Numbered from the stretch's first letter, positions 33,983-43,337 are shown. The stretch: 64,000 nt of DNA from UBA6623 sp965238125 (GCA_965238125.1 OZ250179.1:4154001-4218000), one strand, 5' to 3'. Program-made: numbers and translations. Notes: a model not told the origin generated them from the sequence alone.

Positions 33983-36484
33983 TTACTCGAGGTTCAGCTT
34001 GCGCAGCAGCTCTTGGTAGCGCGGGTTGGAAGCGTCGAGGGGGAGGCCTTCGGCGGGCCACGACTTGGCGAAGCCCAACCAACCATCGCGTTCCTCTACG
34101 GCCTTGTCGATCCATTTCCAGGCCTCCTCGCTTTCGCCCAAGGCGATCAACGGAAAGGAGATGGCAAGAGCGGAGACGTAGCGCTCCCGGCGCCTTTTTA
34201 TCAGTCGGTTTAGGATTTCGCGCGCTTGCTTTTCCCGCCCCGCGCGTCCGTACACCGCGCCAAGCAGTCCTTCGTGATAGGCTGAACCCGCCGTCAGAGC
34301 GGCGCCCCTCGCGAAGGCGTTCGCGGCCTCCTGAAATTCGTTGGTGGAAAGTTGGGCGGCCCCGAGTTGGAGAAATCCCTCCGGGCGGTCGGGGTGGACC
34401 TCGATCAATCTTCGGGCTGTTTGCTTGGCTTCCTCGTAACGTCCCACTTGGCGCAAGACGTTGGACAGGCCCGCTCGCGGAGCGGCACGAGCTGGGTCGA
34501 GTGCAACAGCGCGTTCCGCCGCGGCCAAGGCTTCATCGAGTCGGCGCAACATGTGCAAATATTGTCCGTAGCCATACTGAATTTCGGCATTGCCCGGCGC
34601 CAAGGTGAGGGCTCGCCGCCAAACCTCACCGGCTTCCTCCCAATCCCACTCATACGACGCGAGTACCCACCCCAGCGAATAAAGGCTCTGCACATGGTTC
34701 GGGTCGATCTCCAGCGCTCGCAGGGCTGCTTGCTTGGCTTTCGGTATGGTTTCGCGGGGAAAGGCGTATCCGGCGAGCCCTAAGGTGGTGTAACCACTCG
34801 CCATGCCGCCGTATGCGTCGGCATAGTCAGGATCCTTCTCGATCGCCTGCTGAAAAGCGCGAATCCCCTTGCGGTAACCGTCTTCGGTATATTTCTTTAA
34901 CTGCTGCCGCCCCACCAGGTAGAGGTGGTAGGCTTCCTCGTTCGCGGTGCCCCGCTCGACCATGGGGGCGTCGGATTCGACCATGAATTCGACCCGAAGG
35001 TTCTCGACAATGGCGCGCGCGACTTGGTCTTGGATGTCGAAGGCGTCCATCATTTTCATGTCTTCGAATTGTCCGAACCAAAGCTGGAAGCCGTCCTCGA
35101 CGTTGATGAGTTGAGCGGTGATGCGGGTGCGCCCGTCAGCCATGCGGACGGTGCCCTCGAGGACGGAGTCGACCGAGAGCATCTCGCCGATTTCACCGAC
35201 GTCGAGGCCGCGGTCCTTCAGGCGGAAGACCGAGCTGCGGCCGATGACGCGCAGGCCGTGCACGCGGCCGAGCGAGTTGATCAGCTCGTCGGTCATGCCG
35301 TCGCTGAAGTAGTCGCTGTCGGGGTTGCCGCTGACGTTGACGAAGGGCATGACGGCGACTGAAGGCAGGTCACGCATGCCGGCAGGCATGGTCATCTTGC
35401 TCTTGCCGGGTTCGGGAGCGGGTGCGTCTGGCGCGCGAGTGAACCAAGCGGCCAGGACAATGGCAACGACGGCGAGGGCGACTGTGGCGAGGTAAAGGGT
35501 GCGCCTGCTTGTGGGCTGGGCTGTTGTGGCGGAGCCGGCTGGAGAGCCGGTCCCAACGGGTTGGCTAGGACCGGCACGGGTGCCGGTCGCAACTGGGGAG
35601 CCGGTCGCTACGGGTTGGCTGGGGTCGCCTGACGAGCCGGTTGCTGCCGGGGTTGCCAAGGGTGTGCCGCTTGCTGTTCTTGAGGCTTGCAGGTCGGCGA
35701 TCAGATCGCCTAACTGCTGATAGCGTTCCGCGGGCTTCTTTTCCAGGATCTTGCTGATGATGTTCTCGATGTCGGCGGGCACGTCCGGCCGGGCTTTACG
35801 TAGCGACTCAGGGTCTTCGTAGACGATCGAATACTGAATCGCCTGCTCGTATTCGCCCCGGAAGGGTAATTGGCCGGCGAGCATCTCATAGAGCACGACG
35901 CCCAGGGCCCAAATGTCGGTTCGCTGGTCGACCGTTTCGCCGCCCATCTGCTCGGGCGACATATAGGCAGACGTCCCCACGGTCGAGCCTTCACGCGTCA
36001 GCCTGGCCGTCGACGAAGCCAGTTGCGCCAGGCCGAAATCCATCACCACGGCGCGCCCTTGCGACGTGACCATGATGTTGGCCGGCTTGACGTCGCGGTG
36101 GACGGTTCCGTTGTTGTGTGCTTCTTCGAGGCCTTGGGCGATCTGCGTCGCCAGGTCGACGGCGCGTGCGATAGGCAGGGGGCCTTCGCCAATCTCCTCG
36201 GTCAACTCGTGGCCGTCAATGTAGGCCATGACGATGAAGGTTTGTCCCTCTTCCTCGTCGATTTCGTGCACCGTGCAGATATTGGGATGTTGCAGCGCCG
36301 CCGCCGCGCGGGCTTCGCGCAGAAAACGCTCCTTGGCTTCGGAGTCGCCCAGGGCCCGTGCAGGGAGAAACTTCAGGGCCACCGGGCGCTGCAGCTTGAG
36401 GTCCTCGGCCTTGTAGACCACACCCATCCCGCCTTCCCCGAGTCTTTCGAGGATTTTGTAATGCGAGATGGTCCGGCCGATCAT
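33983..36484 (-). CDS. Membrane Ser/Thr protein kinase with TPR sensor region
   Basis: 833 residues. PknB-type kinase domain (residues about 8-270): glycine loop GEGGMGVVYK, Lys K38 (VALKFL), HRDVKPAN with catalytic D131, DFG D149, then an activation loop with Thr/Ser. A Ser/Thr/Gly/Pro linker (about 270-325) is encoded by a degenerate tandem repeat, followed by one transmembrane helix (about 328-347). The periplasmic side has a region shared with TolB-like/adenylate-cyclase-associated domains (LPSVAVMPFVNVSGN, YFSDGMTDELI) and then 6-8 TPRs. Typical of environmental didermic bacteria. It probably phosphorylates cytosolic targets in response to a periplasmic signal. Confidence 0.93.
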   Translation of the reverse strand: MIGRTISHYKILERLGEGGMGVVYKAEDLKLQRPVALKFLPARALGDSEAKERFLREARAAAALQHPNICTVHEIDEEEGQTFIVMAYIDGHELTEEIGEGPLPIARAVDLATQIAQGLEEAHNNGTVHRDVKPANIMVTSQGRAVVMDFGLAQLASSTARLTREGSTVGTSAYMSPEQMGGETVDQRTDIWALGVVLYEMLAGQLPFRGEYEQAIQYSIVYEDPESLRKARPDVPADIENIISKILEKKPAERYQQLGDLIADLQASRTASGTPLATPAATGSSGDPSQPVATGSPVATGTRAGPSQPVGTGSPAGSATTAQPTSRRTLYLATVALAVVAIVLAAWFTRAPDAPAPEPGKSKMTMPAGMRDLPSVAVMPFVNVSGNPDSDYFSDGMTDELINSLGRVHGLRVIGRSSVFRLKDRGLDVGEIGEMLSVDSVLEGTVRMADGRTRITAQLINVEDGFQLWFGQFEDMKMMDAFDIQDQVARAIVENLRVEFMVESDAPMVERGTANEEAYHLYLVGRQQLKKYTEDGYRKGIRAFQQAIEKDPDYADAYGGMASGYTTLGLAGYAFPRETIPKAKQAALRALEIDPNHVQSLYSLGWVLASYEWDWEEAGEVWRRALTLAPGNAEIQYGYGQYLHMLRRLDEALAAAERAVALDPARAAPRAGLSNVLRQVGRYEEAKQTARRLIEVHPDRPEGFLQLGAAQLSTNEFQEAANAFARGAALTAGSAYHEGLLGAVYGRAGREKQAREILNRLIKRRRERYVSALAISFPLIALGESEEAWKWIDKAVEERDGWLGFAKSWPAEGLPLDASNPRYQELLRKLNLE
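35542..35652. repeat. In-frame tandem repeat in the kinase linker
   Basis: Two degenerate units of about 55 bp (35542-35597 and 35598-35652), each beginning GAGCCGGTC and containing ACGGGTTGGCT. The first unit includes a perfect palindrome GACCGGCAC-GG-GTGCCGGTC (35569-35588). They encode the Pro/Thr/Gly-rich linker before the transmembrane helix without breaking the frame. Confidence 0.6.
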
Positions 36485-36819
36485 CGATGGGAAATCGCCT
36501 CAGAAAAGTCGTTAGAACGGCGGCATGGGATTTGGTCCATTGTCGTGCGTTGCCCAATGACCGGTTGCGCTCTAAAAGAATAACAAAAGCTTCTTTTGCG
36601 AGAGCCTTTTCTCCGGGCGCTTCGTTCCCGGACCGCCTGACGCGGGCGATTCGGCAATGGGTCGGGTCGTTTGCGCTGCCGGCAATCCGGTAAACGGCGC
36701 GGTGACCGCGAGGGAGAACTGAGAGAGCAAGCAACGCCTCCAACGCCTCTGGGGCGAAGCGAGGTCTCGGCGCAGCGGGCGCCGCGGGCCCGCTCCGCCG
36801 ATCTATGCCTCCAGAGATC
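36485..36819. other. Upstream region of the kinase gene
   Basis: 335 bp between the kinase start and the end of the next minus-strand gene. I see no gene, repeat or clear terminator. It must contain the kinase promoter. Confidence 0.4.
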
Positions 36820-37350
36820 TCAACGAAGATCTATCTTCATCAGCTTATGAATGGAGGTGACGGCGGTCACGTCGATTCGTAGGCGGCTGATGTTGACTTC
36901 CTCCCAGCTGGCGAATGACGGCGTTACGTAGAGTACGTACATGCCCGGAGGGCCTCCCACCAAAGTGCTGGTGTCCTCGAAGCAATCGGCGCAGGTCCCT
37001 ACGGAAGGGATGGACATATTCGTGCCGAAGCGCCATTCGAAATCGAAATCACCGCGGAGGAGACCGGTTACAGGTACGCCATTGGGCCTAATAACGCTTA
37101 GCGTAATGCGAATTGGATGCGTGGTCGTGGGGGTGGCCGCTTCCGTGGAACCGAAAGTTGAACACCCCAGAGCCGCGGGGACTCGGGCGCAAACATCCGT
37201 TTCGACCACCGCTTCGAGGATCGAGCCGGACAGGAACGGTTTGACACCGAAAGCGTCTGGGGCTCCCGCTAACAGGGCGATCGTCAACACGGCGACACTT
37301 GAGAATCGCGCTCCCACTCGTGAATAACTACCTAAGATCTTGCGTAACAT
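36820..37350 (-). CDS. Exported protein of unknown function
   Basis: 176 residues from ATG at 37350 with AAGGAG upstream. A basic start and hydrophobic core (SSVAVLTIALLAGAPDAFG) form a signal peptide, cleaved near residue 34. The mature part contains a beta-rich, cadherin/Ig-like stretch (ITLSVIRPNGVPVTGLLRGDF) and Cys residues (VCARV, LGCST, TCADCFED). No family recognised. It ends in ISRLRIDVTAV and KIDLR. Confidence 0.65.
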   Translation of the reverse strand: MLRKILGSYSRVGARFSSVAVLTIALLAGAPDAFGVKPFLSGSILEAVVETDVCARVPAALGCSTFGSTEAATPTTTHPIRITLSVIRPNGVPVTGLLRGDFDFEWRFGTNMSIPSVGTCADCFEDTSTLVGGPPGMYVLYVTPSFASWEEVNISRLRIDVTAVTSIHKLMKIDLR

Positions 37351-37504
37351 AGCCTAATCTCCTTTGCATCATGAATAGAGGTTGCGGGTCCGGCGACCCG
37401 CCTGGGGGGGGGCCAAGCGCGCTCGCGGTGAGGCGGCGAACCATCGCGACCGCACACTCAGGATCCGGTTCGGCCCAACCGCCCCGGAACCCTGGCGCTA
37501 CCTA

Positions 37505-38595
37505 TTGAATCTCGCAAAATAAGGTGACACCTTTTTGGGGTACGTACGTCTTTGTATGTATGGGAAATACAAAAGGCGTACGGCGGGATTTCGAGGCCCT
37601 GGAGAAGCGCCGTTTCAAAGCGATCCGGTTGGTCGAGCAAGGCTGTAGTCAGTCCGAGACAGCGAGGCGATTGAAGGTCGCGCGGCAAAGCGTCAGCGAG
37701 TGGCTGCGACGATACCGGCGTGACGGCGAAGCCGGGTTGCGCCAGGCCGGCCGCGCCGGCCGTAAGCCGCTGTTGGACGCCGCGCAGCTCGAACGCCTCG
37801 AGGCGTTGCTGCTGGAAGGCCCCGAGGCGCACGGCTTCCCGACGCCGCTGTGGAGCTGTCCGCGGGTCGCTCGTCTGATCGGAGACGAGTTCGGCGTGCG
37901 CTATCACGAGGGCCATGTCTGGAAGATCCTGCGGGCGCTCGGTTGGAGCCCGCAACGGCCCGTCGGCAAAGCGCGGGAGCGCAACGAAGAGGCCATCCGC
38001 GGCTGGCAGCGCAAGACTTGGCCGGCCATTAAAAAAAAGCCCGCAAAGAAGAACGTACGATCGTCTTCATCGACGAAAGCGGATTGAGTCAGAAGCCGCA
38101 TCGTTGCCGCACCTGGGCGCCGCGCGGCGAGACACCGGTGTTGGAGTTCAACTTCAACTGGGACAAACTGTCGGTGTCGGCCGGGCTGACGTTGCGCAAC
38201 TTTTACTTCCGGCTCTATCCCGGCGCGATCGGCGAGCTGGAGGTCATCGACTTCCTGAAGGCTTTGGTGCGCCACATCGACGGCCCACTGCTGATCGTCT
38301 GGGACCGGCTGCCGGCGCACCGCAGCCGCCTGGTGCGGGAGTTCATCCAGCTCTCCGAGGATCACATCGCAACGGAGTACTTGCCGCCCTATGCGCCGGA
38401 GTTGAACCCGGTGGAATACATTTGGGCGTACTGGAAGCAGCACGAGTTGCCCAACGTCTGCCCGAAGGACTACTGGGAACTCGACGAGCGCGCCCGCAAA
38501 GCGCTGCGGCGAATGCGCCGCAAACCGCGCTTGATTACCGCTTTCTGGAAACAGTCTTCTCTTTGTCTCGATTGACAGTATATTATGCGAGACTC
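37505..38595 (+). mobile_element. IS630-family element
   Basis: 1,091 bp with inverted ends TTGAATCTCGCAAAATA (left) and CTGAGTCTCGCATAATA (right, reverse strand), flanked on both sides by TA (37503-37504, 38596-38597), the target duplicated by this family. It carries two overlapping frames joined by a slippery A-run. Confidence 0.88.
37560..38575 (+). CDS. IS630-family transposase, expressed by -1 frameshifting
   Basis: ORF A (37560-38087) encodes the winged-helix/HTH part (SQSETARRLKVARQSVSEWLRRYR). ORF B encodes the DDE_3 domain: catalytic D in VFIDESG, D in LIVWDRLPAH, E in LNPVEYIW. The join is at AAAAAAAAG (38031-38039), which contains the -1 slippery heptamer A AAA AAG in the right phase. 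After slipping, the frame reads KARKEERTIVFIDESGL. The ATG at 38084 lies after the first catalytic Asp, so ORF B alone cannot be active. The fusion is about 338 residues, the normal length. Confidence 0.88.
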
Positions 38596-38703
38596 AGTAG
38601 AACCCACCCGCTTTTTTCGCGCTTCTTCGGCAGCCCCGTCCTCCCGGACCCGGTGGCCTGCGCGGTCTCTTCGCGCCTTGCACTTTCGGCCTGGACCGCG
38701 AAT

Positions 38704-38841
38704 CTACGACGAGATCGCATTGGGACGGAACTTCAAGGCGACCGGGCATTGCAGGTTGAGGTCCTCGGCCCCGTAGCCCACACGCATCCCACCCCCGAGC
38801 TCCTCGAGGATTTCGTAATGGGAAATGACCCACCCGATCAT
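38704..38841 (-). pseudogene. Relic of a Ser/Thr kinase N-terminus
   Basis: From ATG at 38841 the frame reads MIGWVISHYEILEELGGG, then AEDLNLQCPVALKF, clearly related to the start of the kinase at 33983-36484. The glycine loop is damaged (GGGMRVGYGAED in place of GEGGMGVVYKAED), and the homology ends after about 40 codons. It lies just beyond the IS630 element, so the rest may have been lost in a rearrangement. Confidence 0.7.
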
Positions 38842-38933
38842 GGCTGGGAAATTGTCTGTCGAAGCTGTCAAACCGCCGACGCCCGTTCGGTTCATCGCGG
38901 GCACGGCCTCGATGCGCGGTCGGCCACAGTGAT

Positions 38934-39506
38934 CTAGAGAATGACAAAAGTGCCATTTTCGAGCGCCCCTTCTTCAAGGGCGTCTCTTTCGAGTCCGACG
39001 GGCCAGCGGCCCAAACGAAAGATTTCAAGCTTCGGCTGAAATGGGTTTTCATGGATCCCGGCGGAATCGGCTCCCAAAGCCCAGATAATCGCCTGCGAGG
39101 CTGTCCACAGCGCGGCCCCGGCGGCGACACGAGCCAACTCTTCATCCTCGATTGCAGGTCGGACGTGCTCGTACCCGATGATGCTCAGGCGGTTGAGCAA
39201 GGTTCGAAGCTGATCCTCGCGGTCGGCGGCACGGACGCGGGCGAGCGCCTCGTCACGCAGCTCCTGTTCGCGCCGCCACAGTCGGTGCTCTTGGCGAAGA
39301 CTTGCCGCCGCGCCCCCCGCCTCTTCCCAACCCCCCGCCCATCGGCACTCGGCTTCTGGAAGGCCGAGGCCTTTCAGATAGACCCCGGCCCAACGGGTGG
39401 CGACGTCGCGCCCCTCCGCGCTCCCGACCGAGGAGAACCACGGAATCTCGGCAACCAGGGCGGGGATTTTGTCAGCCCGTTTCAGCGCTTCGGCGGATTG
39501 GATCAT
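38934..39506 (-). CDS. Hypothetical protein
   Basis: 190 residues, start ATG at 39506. Rich in Ala, Glu, Arg, Leu and Trp, mainly helical, with a central charged stretch (RQEHRLWRREQELRDEALARV) that may be a coiled coil, then NRLSIIGYEHVRP and a short hydrophobic segment. No signal peptide and no recognised family. It follows the kinase relic on the same strand and diverges from a Cys-rich secreted-protein gene. Confidence 0.55.
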   Translation of the reverse strand: MIQSAEALKRADKIPALVAEIPWFSSVGSAEGRDVATRWAGVYLKGLGLPEAECRWAGGWEEAGGAAASLRQEHRLWRREQELRDEALARVRAADREDQLRTLLNRLSIIGYEHVRPAIEDEELARVAAGAALWTASQAIIWALGADSAGIHENPFQPKLEIFRLGRWPVGLERDALEEGALENGTFVIL

Positions 39507-39598
39507 GGGTTCATCACAATCCGGCGCTTACGAAAAATGGGTGAAATGCATCAAACAAGTTATTCTAAGGTGAACTGTAGAAACAAGGAGCCGAGGTC

Positions 39599-40060
39599 AT
39601 GATTCGTATCGCCCGCCCCTGGATTTTTGCCGGCCTGTTTGCCGTCATCGTTTTGTCGGTCGCCGGGCTATCGGCCACGAAGGACGCCATTGTCTTTGAC
39701 GACGTGGAAGCCCAGACCCGCCAATTCATGGATTGGGAAAGGAGAATTCGCCTCACCCCCGAACAAGAGGCCGTCAAGAAAGACGCCTTAACCAGAATGC
39801 CGGCTCCTTGCTGCGACGACAACAGCGCTTACACCTGCTGCTGTTCCTGCAACGTCTCGCGCACGATCTGGGGGCTGTCGAATTACTTGATCGCCAAACA
39901 GGGTGCCGACGTCAATATCGTCGAAAAAAGGGTCAACGAGTGGATCACCTTTGTGAATCCCAACGGCTACAGCGGCAAGACCTGCTACACGCGAGGCTGT
40001 TCGCGGGCATTCAAGCATGACGGTTGCGGCGGGATGCGTCGCGGAAACGTCGTCTTCTAA
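39599..40060 (+). CDS. Cysteine-rich exported protein
   Basis: 153 residues from ATG at 39599 with AAGGAG upstream. N-terminal signal/anchor (PWIFAGLFAVIVLSVAG). The mature part has nine cysteines in two groups, PCCDDNSAYTCCCSCN and CYTRGCSRAFKHDGCGG, separated by TIWGLSNYLIAK. The CCXnCCCXC pattern suggests metal or haem binding or extensive disulfides. I do not recognise the family. It is 19 bp upstream of a sugar isomerase gene and may be in its operon. Confidence 0.7.
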   Translation: MIRIARPWIFAGLFAVIVLSVAGLSATKDAIVFDDVEAQTRQFMDWERRIRLTPEQEAVKKDALTRMPAPCCDDNSAYTCCCSCNVSRTIWGLSNYLIAKQGADVNIVEKRVNEWITFVNPNGYSGKTCYTRGCSRAFKHDGCGGMRRGNVVF

Positions 40061-40079
40061 CGTCATCTTCTAATGCACC

Positions 40080-40934
40080 ATGGCTGAAGACTACCGATTC
40101 CGACTCGCCGTCTGCAACGAACTTTTCGAGAAATCGGATTTCGCCGCTTCCTGTCGCGCCTTGAAAAAGGCCGGATGGCAGGGGATCGAGATTGCTCCGT
40201 TCACACTCGCAGAGGAGGCGACGACGCTATCGGCCGAGCGGCGGCGGGAAACGCGCGACATCATCGTCTCGGAAGGGCTTGAATTCGTCGGCCTCCATTG
40301 GCTGACTGTCGGCCCCAAGGGGCTCCACGTGACGACGCCCGACGAAGCGGTCCGTAAGAGCAGTTGGGATTTCGTGCGCCGGCTTGTCGACCTATGCGCC
40401 GATTTGCGCGCCGACGGCTCGGGCGGCGTCATGGTGTTCGGCTCGCCTTTCCAACGTCGCACCAACGGCGAGTTTCCCGCGGAAGTCGGCGTCCGCAATT
40501 TCACCGACGGCGTGCGCTCGATCCTCCCGCAGCTTGAAGCTCGCGGGGTCACGCTGTTGATCGAGGCGCTGCCGGCAGCGCAATCGGATGTCATCCTCAC
40601 CCTCGACGAGGCGGCACGTGTCGTGGCCGAACTCGACAGTCCGCATGTGAAGACGATGTTTGATTCCCACAACGCGATCGATGAAGTCGACCCCCACGGG
40701 GAGATCGTTGCTCGACATTGGGATTTGATCCGTCACATTCACGTCAACGAACTCGACGGGAGCTATCCTCGGCCCGACGGAGGCTACGATTTCAAACCCG
40801 TCTTACAGGTCGCCAAGGACCGCCGGTTCGAGGGTTGGGTTTCGATGGAAGTCTTCGACTTCACGCCGGGCGCGGACAAGCTCATCACCCAAGCCCACGC
40901 CTATTTGACCGACCAAATCGCGCAGCTTAACTAA
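40080..40934 (+). CDS. Sugar phosphate isomerase/epimerase family protein (TIM barrel)
   Basis: 284 residues of the xylose isomerase-like (AP_endonuc_2) superfamily. Barrel strands: RLAVCNELF, WQGIEIAPF, LEFVGLHWLT, VTLLIEALP (metal-ligand Glu), VKTMFDSHNA (Asp/His ligands), IRHIHVNELDG (His and Asp/Glu) and WVSMEVFDF (final Glu). This metal-binding set is typical of ketose epimerases and inosose isomerases. Substrate unknown. It is 6 bp upstream of an NAD-dependent epimerase, so a shared sugar pathway is likely. Confidence 0.88.
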   Translation: MAEDYRFRLAVCNELFEKSDFAASCRALKKAGWQGIEIAPFTLAEEATTLSAERRRETRDIIVSEGLEFVGLHWLTVGPKGLHVTTPDEAVRKSSWDFVRRLVDLCADLRADGSGGVMVFGSPFQRRTNGEFPAEVGVRNFTDGVRSILPQLEARGVTLLIEALPAAQSDVILTLDEAARVVAELDSPHVKTMFDSHNAIDEVDPHGEIVARHWDLIRHIHVNELDGSYPRPDGGYDFKPVLQVAKDRRFEGWVSMEVFDFTPGADKLITQAHAYLTDQIAQLN

Positions 40935-40940
40935 CCCGAC

Positions 40941-41891
40941 ATGAAGAAAGTCCTCGTCACCGGCGGGGCCGGGTTCATCGGATCGGCTTTGGTCCGCGGC
41001 TTGCTTGCCGAACCCGGCGTCGAGCGCGTCGTCGTCCTCGACAATCTGCTGACCGGCAACAAGGCGAACCTCGACGAGGTCGCGTCGTCGATCGACTTTC
41101 ACGATGTCGACATTCGCGACGCCGACGCGATCACGCCTCTGCTGGCGGGCATCGATGTCGTCTTTCACGAGGCGGCCATTCCGTCGGTCCCCCGCTCGAT
41201 CGCCGAACCCGAACTTTCCCACGACGTGAACGTCAACGGGACGTTCAACGTCTTGCTCGCCGCGCGCAAGCAAGGAGTGCGGCGGGTGGTCTACGCGGCT
41301 TCGTCCTCGGCCTACGGAGACACGCCGACGTTGCCCAAGGTCGAGTCGATGCCGCCGCAGCCGAAATCCCCCTACGCGGTGCAGAAGTTGCTCGGCGAGC
41401 TGTATGCCAAGACGTTTTGGGACGTCTACGGACTCGAAACGGTCGCCCTGCGCTACTTCAATGTTTTCGGGCCGAGGCAGGACCCCAACTCGCCTTACTC
41501 GGGTGTTCTGTCGCTTTTCTGTCGAGCGATTCTCGACGAGCGTCGGCCGACCATTTACGGCGTCGGCGAACAGTCGCGCGACTTCACTTTTGTCGACAAC
41601 ATCACGCGCCTGAATCTCCTGGCCGCAAGCGCCCCGGAAGCGGCGGGCAATCTCTACAACGGAGGCACGGGCCGGCGATACACGCTCAATCAAACCTGGG
41701 CGATGCTGAACGCAATCGCGGGAACGTCCATCGACGCCGAATATGCACCGGCCCGAGCGGGCGACGTGCGCGATTCGCAAGCCGACACAACGGCCGCCGA
41801 GCGGGATCTGGGGTACCGGCCAACCGTCGATTTCGAAGACGGTTTGCGGCGCACGTTGGCCTGGTATCGCCAAACCGAGCCGCGCACGTAA
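40941..41891 (+). CDS. NAD-dependent nucleotide-sugar epimerase (extended SDR)
   Basis: 316 residues. The Rossmann motif GGAGFIGS (8-15), the catalytic SSS/Y145xxxK149 set (YAASSSAYGD, SPYAVQK) and RYFNVFGPRQDPNSPYSGV are those of UDP-hexose 4-epimerases, closest to the WbpP/GalE-like group acting on UDP-GlcNAc or UDP-glucose. It would supply activated sugars for surface polysaccharide. Start ATG at 40941, tightly coupled to the upstream TIM-barrel gene. Confidence 0.9.
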   Translation: MKKVLVTGGAGFIGSALVRGLLAEPGVERVVVLDNLLTGNKANLDEVASSIDFHDVDIRDADAITPLLAGIDVVFHEAAIPSVPRSIAEPELSHDVNVNGTFNVLLAARKQGVRRVVYAASSSAYGDTPTLPKVESMPPQPKSPYAVQKLLGELYAKTFWDVYGLETVALRYFNVFGPRQDPNSPYSGVLSLFCRAILDERRPTIYGVGEQSRDFTFVDNITRLNLLAASAPEAAGNLYNGGTGRRYTLNQTWAMLNAIAGTSIDAEYAPARAGDVRDSQADTTAAERDLGYRPTVDFEDGLRRTLAWYRQTEPRT

Positions 41892-42023
41892 GTAAGCGGT
41901 ATCCGATGCCGTTCCCCGCAAGCAAGGCAAGTGATGATCCTAGATCCGCCTCACTAGGCCTCCTCCGAAAATCCCCTTTCAAGCGTACGACGGATTACGG
42001 TATAGACCCTGAAATCACAAACC

Positions 42024-42115
42024 GAGGCAGCCGCGGAGCGGCGACGGGAGCCATAGCCCCGGGCTTCAGCCCGGGGTCCCCGCCGAAAATCACGACAAGC
42101 CCCGGATGGGGCGTA
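42024..42115 (+). repeat. Triple-hairpin intergenic repeat, copy 1
   Basis: Three successive hairpins: GCCGC-GGA-GCGGC (42030-42042), CCCCGGGC-TTCA-GCCCGGGG (42057-42076, perfect) and GCCCC-GGAT-GGGGC (42099-42111). The same order, with changed but still pairing stems, occurs at about 42330-42435 and 48810-48908. It lies in the gap after the epimerase gene. Confidence 0.65.
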
Positions 42116-42215
42116 GGAGCAATCGCCCGATGCAACCCGGCCAACAGGTACGTTGACCCTCCCCCTGCCGACGCCTGACACTTCGACCCCTCCTTGGCCT
42201 GTATCCCGGTCTCAC

Positions 42216-42507
42216 CCCCATTTTCATGGCGGTATTATGAACGCCAACGTTCAGAGAGACGGCCTCTTCCGAAAATAACCTTCGAGAGTAGTGCATTACG
42301 TTAATATCCGGCAAGATCGCGAACACCCTGAGCCGCGAAGCGGCGGCGGGAATATAGCCCAGGGTGGAGCCGGAACGGCGGAACCCTGGGTGGAACCCCC
42401 ACCCGCGCGAGCCCTGAAAGGGCGGCGGGAACCTCGCGCCCAACCCTTCGGACCGCCGGCGCCCATTTTCATGGTGGTATTATGAATCCGCGGATTCATA
42501 GAAACGG
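42216..42507 (+). repeat. Composite palindromic repeat, copy 1
   Basis: Bounded by two direct copies of a ~47-bp unit starting CCCATTTTCATGG and ending GAnACGG (42216-42262 and 42461-42507). The right unit holds the perfect 16-bp palindrome TGAATCCGCGGATTCA; the left has TGAACG-CCAA-CGTTCA at the same place. The interior has the three-hairpin series (AGCCGCGAAGCGGC; CCCAGGGT...ACCCTGGG; AGCCCTGAAAGGGC). The same composite recurs at 48691-48966. It sits just upstream of the ABC export operon and probably has no coding role. Confidence 0.7.
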
Positions 42508-42592
42508 CCGCTTCCTGATTTCCAAGACAAAGTCGGCGCCGTCCTCGGCTCCATACCGTCGGCCGCCACACTTCCAGTAAGCTCAGAACAGC

Positions 42593-43300
42593 ATGGCCGA
42601 AACCGTCTTCGAAGCCCGCGGCGTCACCAAGATCTACGACATGGGCGAGACGCAGGTTCACGCGCTGCGCGGCGTTGATCTCGATCTGTACGACCGCGAG
42701 TTGATCGTTTTGTTGGGGCCTTCAGGCAGCGGCAAGTCCACCTTGCTAAATATCCTCGGCGGACTCGATACCGCCAGCGGCGGAACCGTCAGCTATCACG
42801 ACAAGGAACTAACCAGCGCCGGCGACCGTGAGCTGACCGAGTACCGCCGTTTTCACGTCGGCTTCGTTTTCCAGTTTTACAATCTGATCCCGAGTCTGAC
42901 GGCACGCGAAAATGTCGCCGTTGTCACCGAAATCGCTCGTGACCCCATGACGCCCGACGAAGCACTGGGGATGGTAGACCTCGGTGATCGTGTCAACCAC
43001 TTCCCCGCGCAGCTTTCCGGCGGCGAGCAGCAGCGTGTGGCCATCGCCCGCGCGATCGCCAAACGGCCTTCCGTGCTGCTGTGCGACGAACCGACCGGCG
43101 CGCTCGATTCCGCGACGGGCATCCTCGTGCTCGAGGCGCTCGAGCGCGTCAACCGCGATTTGGGAACGACGACGGCCGTGATCACCCACAACGCCGACAT
43201 CGCCCGCATGGCCGACCGCGTTGTGCACCTGAGCGACGGCAACATCAGCAGCGTCGAGACGAACGCCGAGAGGAAACCGGCGAAGGAGTTGCATTGGTAA
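42593..43300 (+). CDS. ABC transporter ATP-binding protein (LolD/MacB type)
   Basis: 235 residues. Walker A GPSGSGKST (42-50), Q-loop FQFYNLIPSLTA, signature LSGGEQQR, Walker B VLLCDEPTGALD, and switch His in VITHNAD. This subgroup powers FtsX/MacB-type permeases. It is followed 37 bp downstream by such a permease and then by a membrane-fusion adaptor, so the three form an export or extraction system in the envelope. Confidence 0.94.
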   Translation: MAETVFEARGVTKIYDMGETQVHALRGVDLDLYDRELIVLLGPSGSGKSTLLNILGGLDTASGGTVSYHDKELTSAGDRELTEYRRFHVGFVFQFYNLIPSLTARENVAVVTEIARDPMTPDEALGMVDLGDRVNHFPAQLSGGEQQRVAIARAIAKRPSVLLCDEPTGALDSATGILVLEALERVNRDLGTTTAVITHNADIARMADRVVHLSDGNISSVETNAERKPAKELHW

Positions 43301-43337
43301 CCGCGCCCCAATCACCCGCGTCCGACGCATTCGGTCC

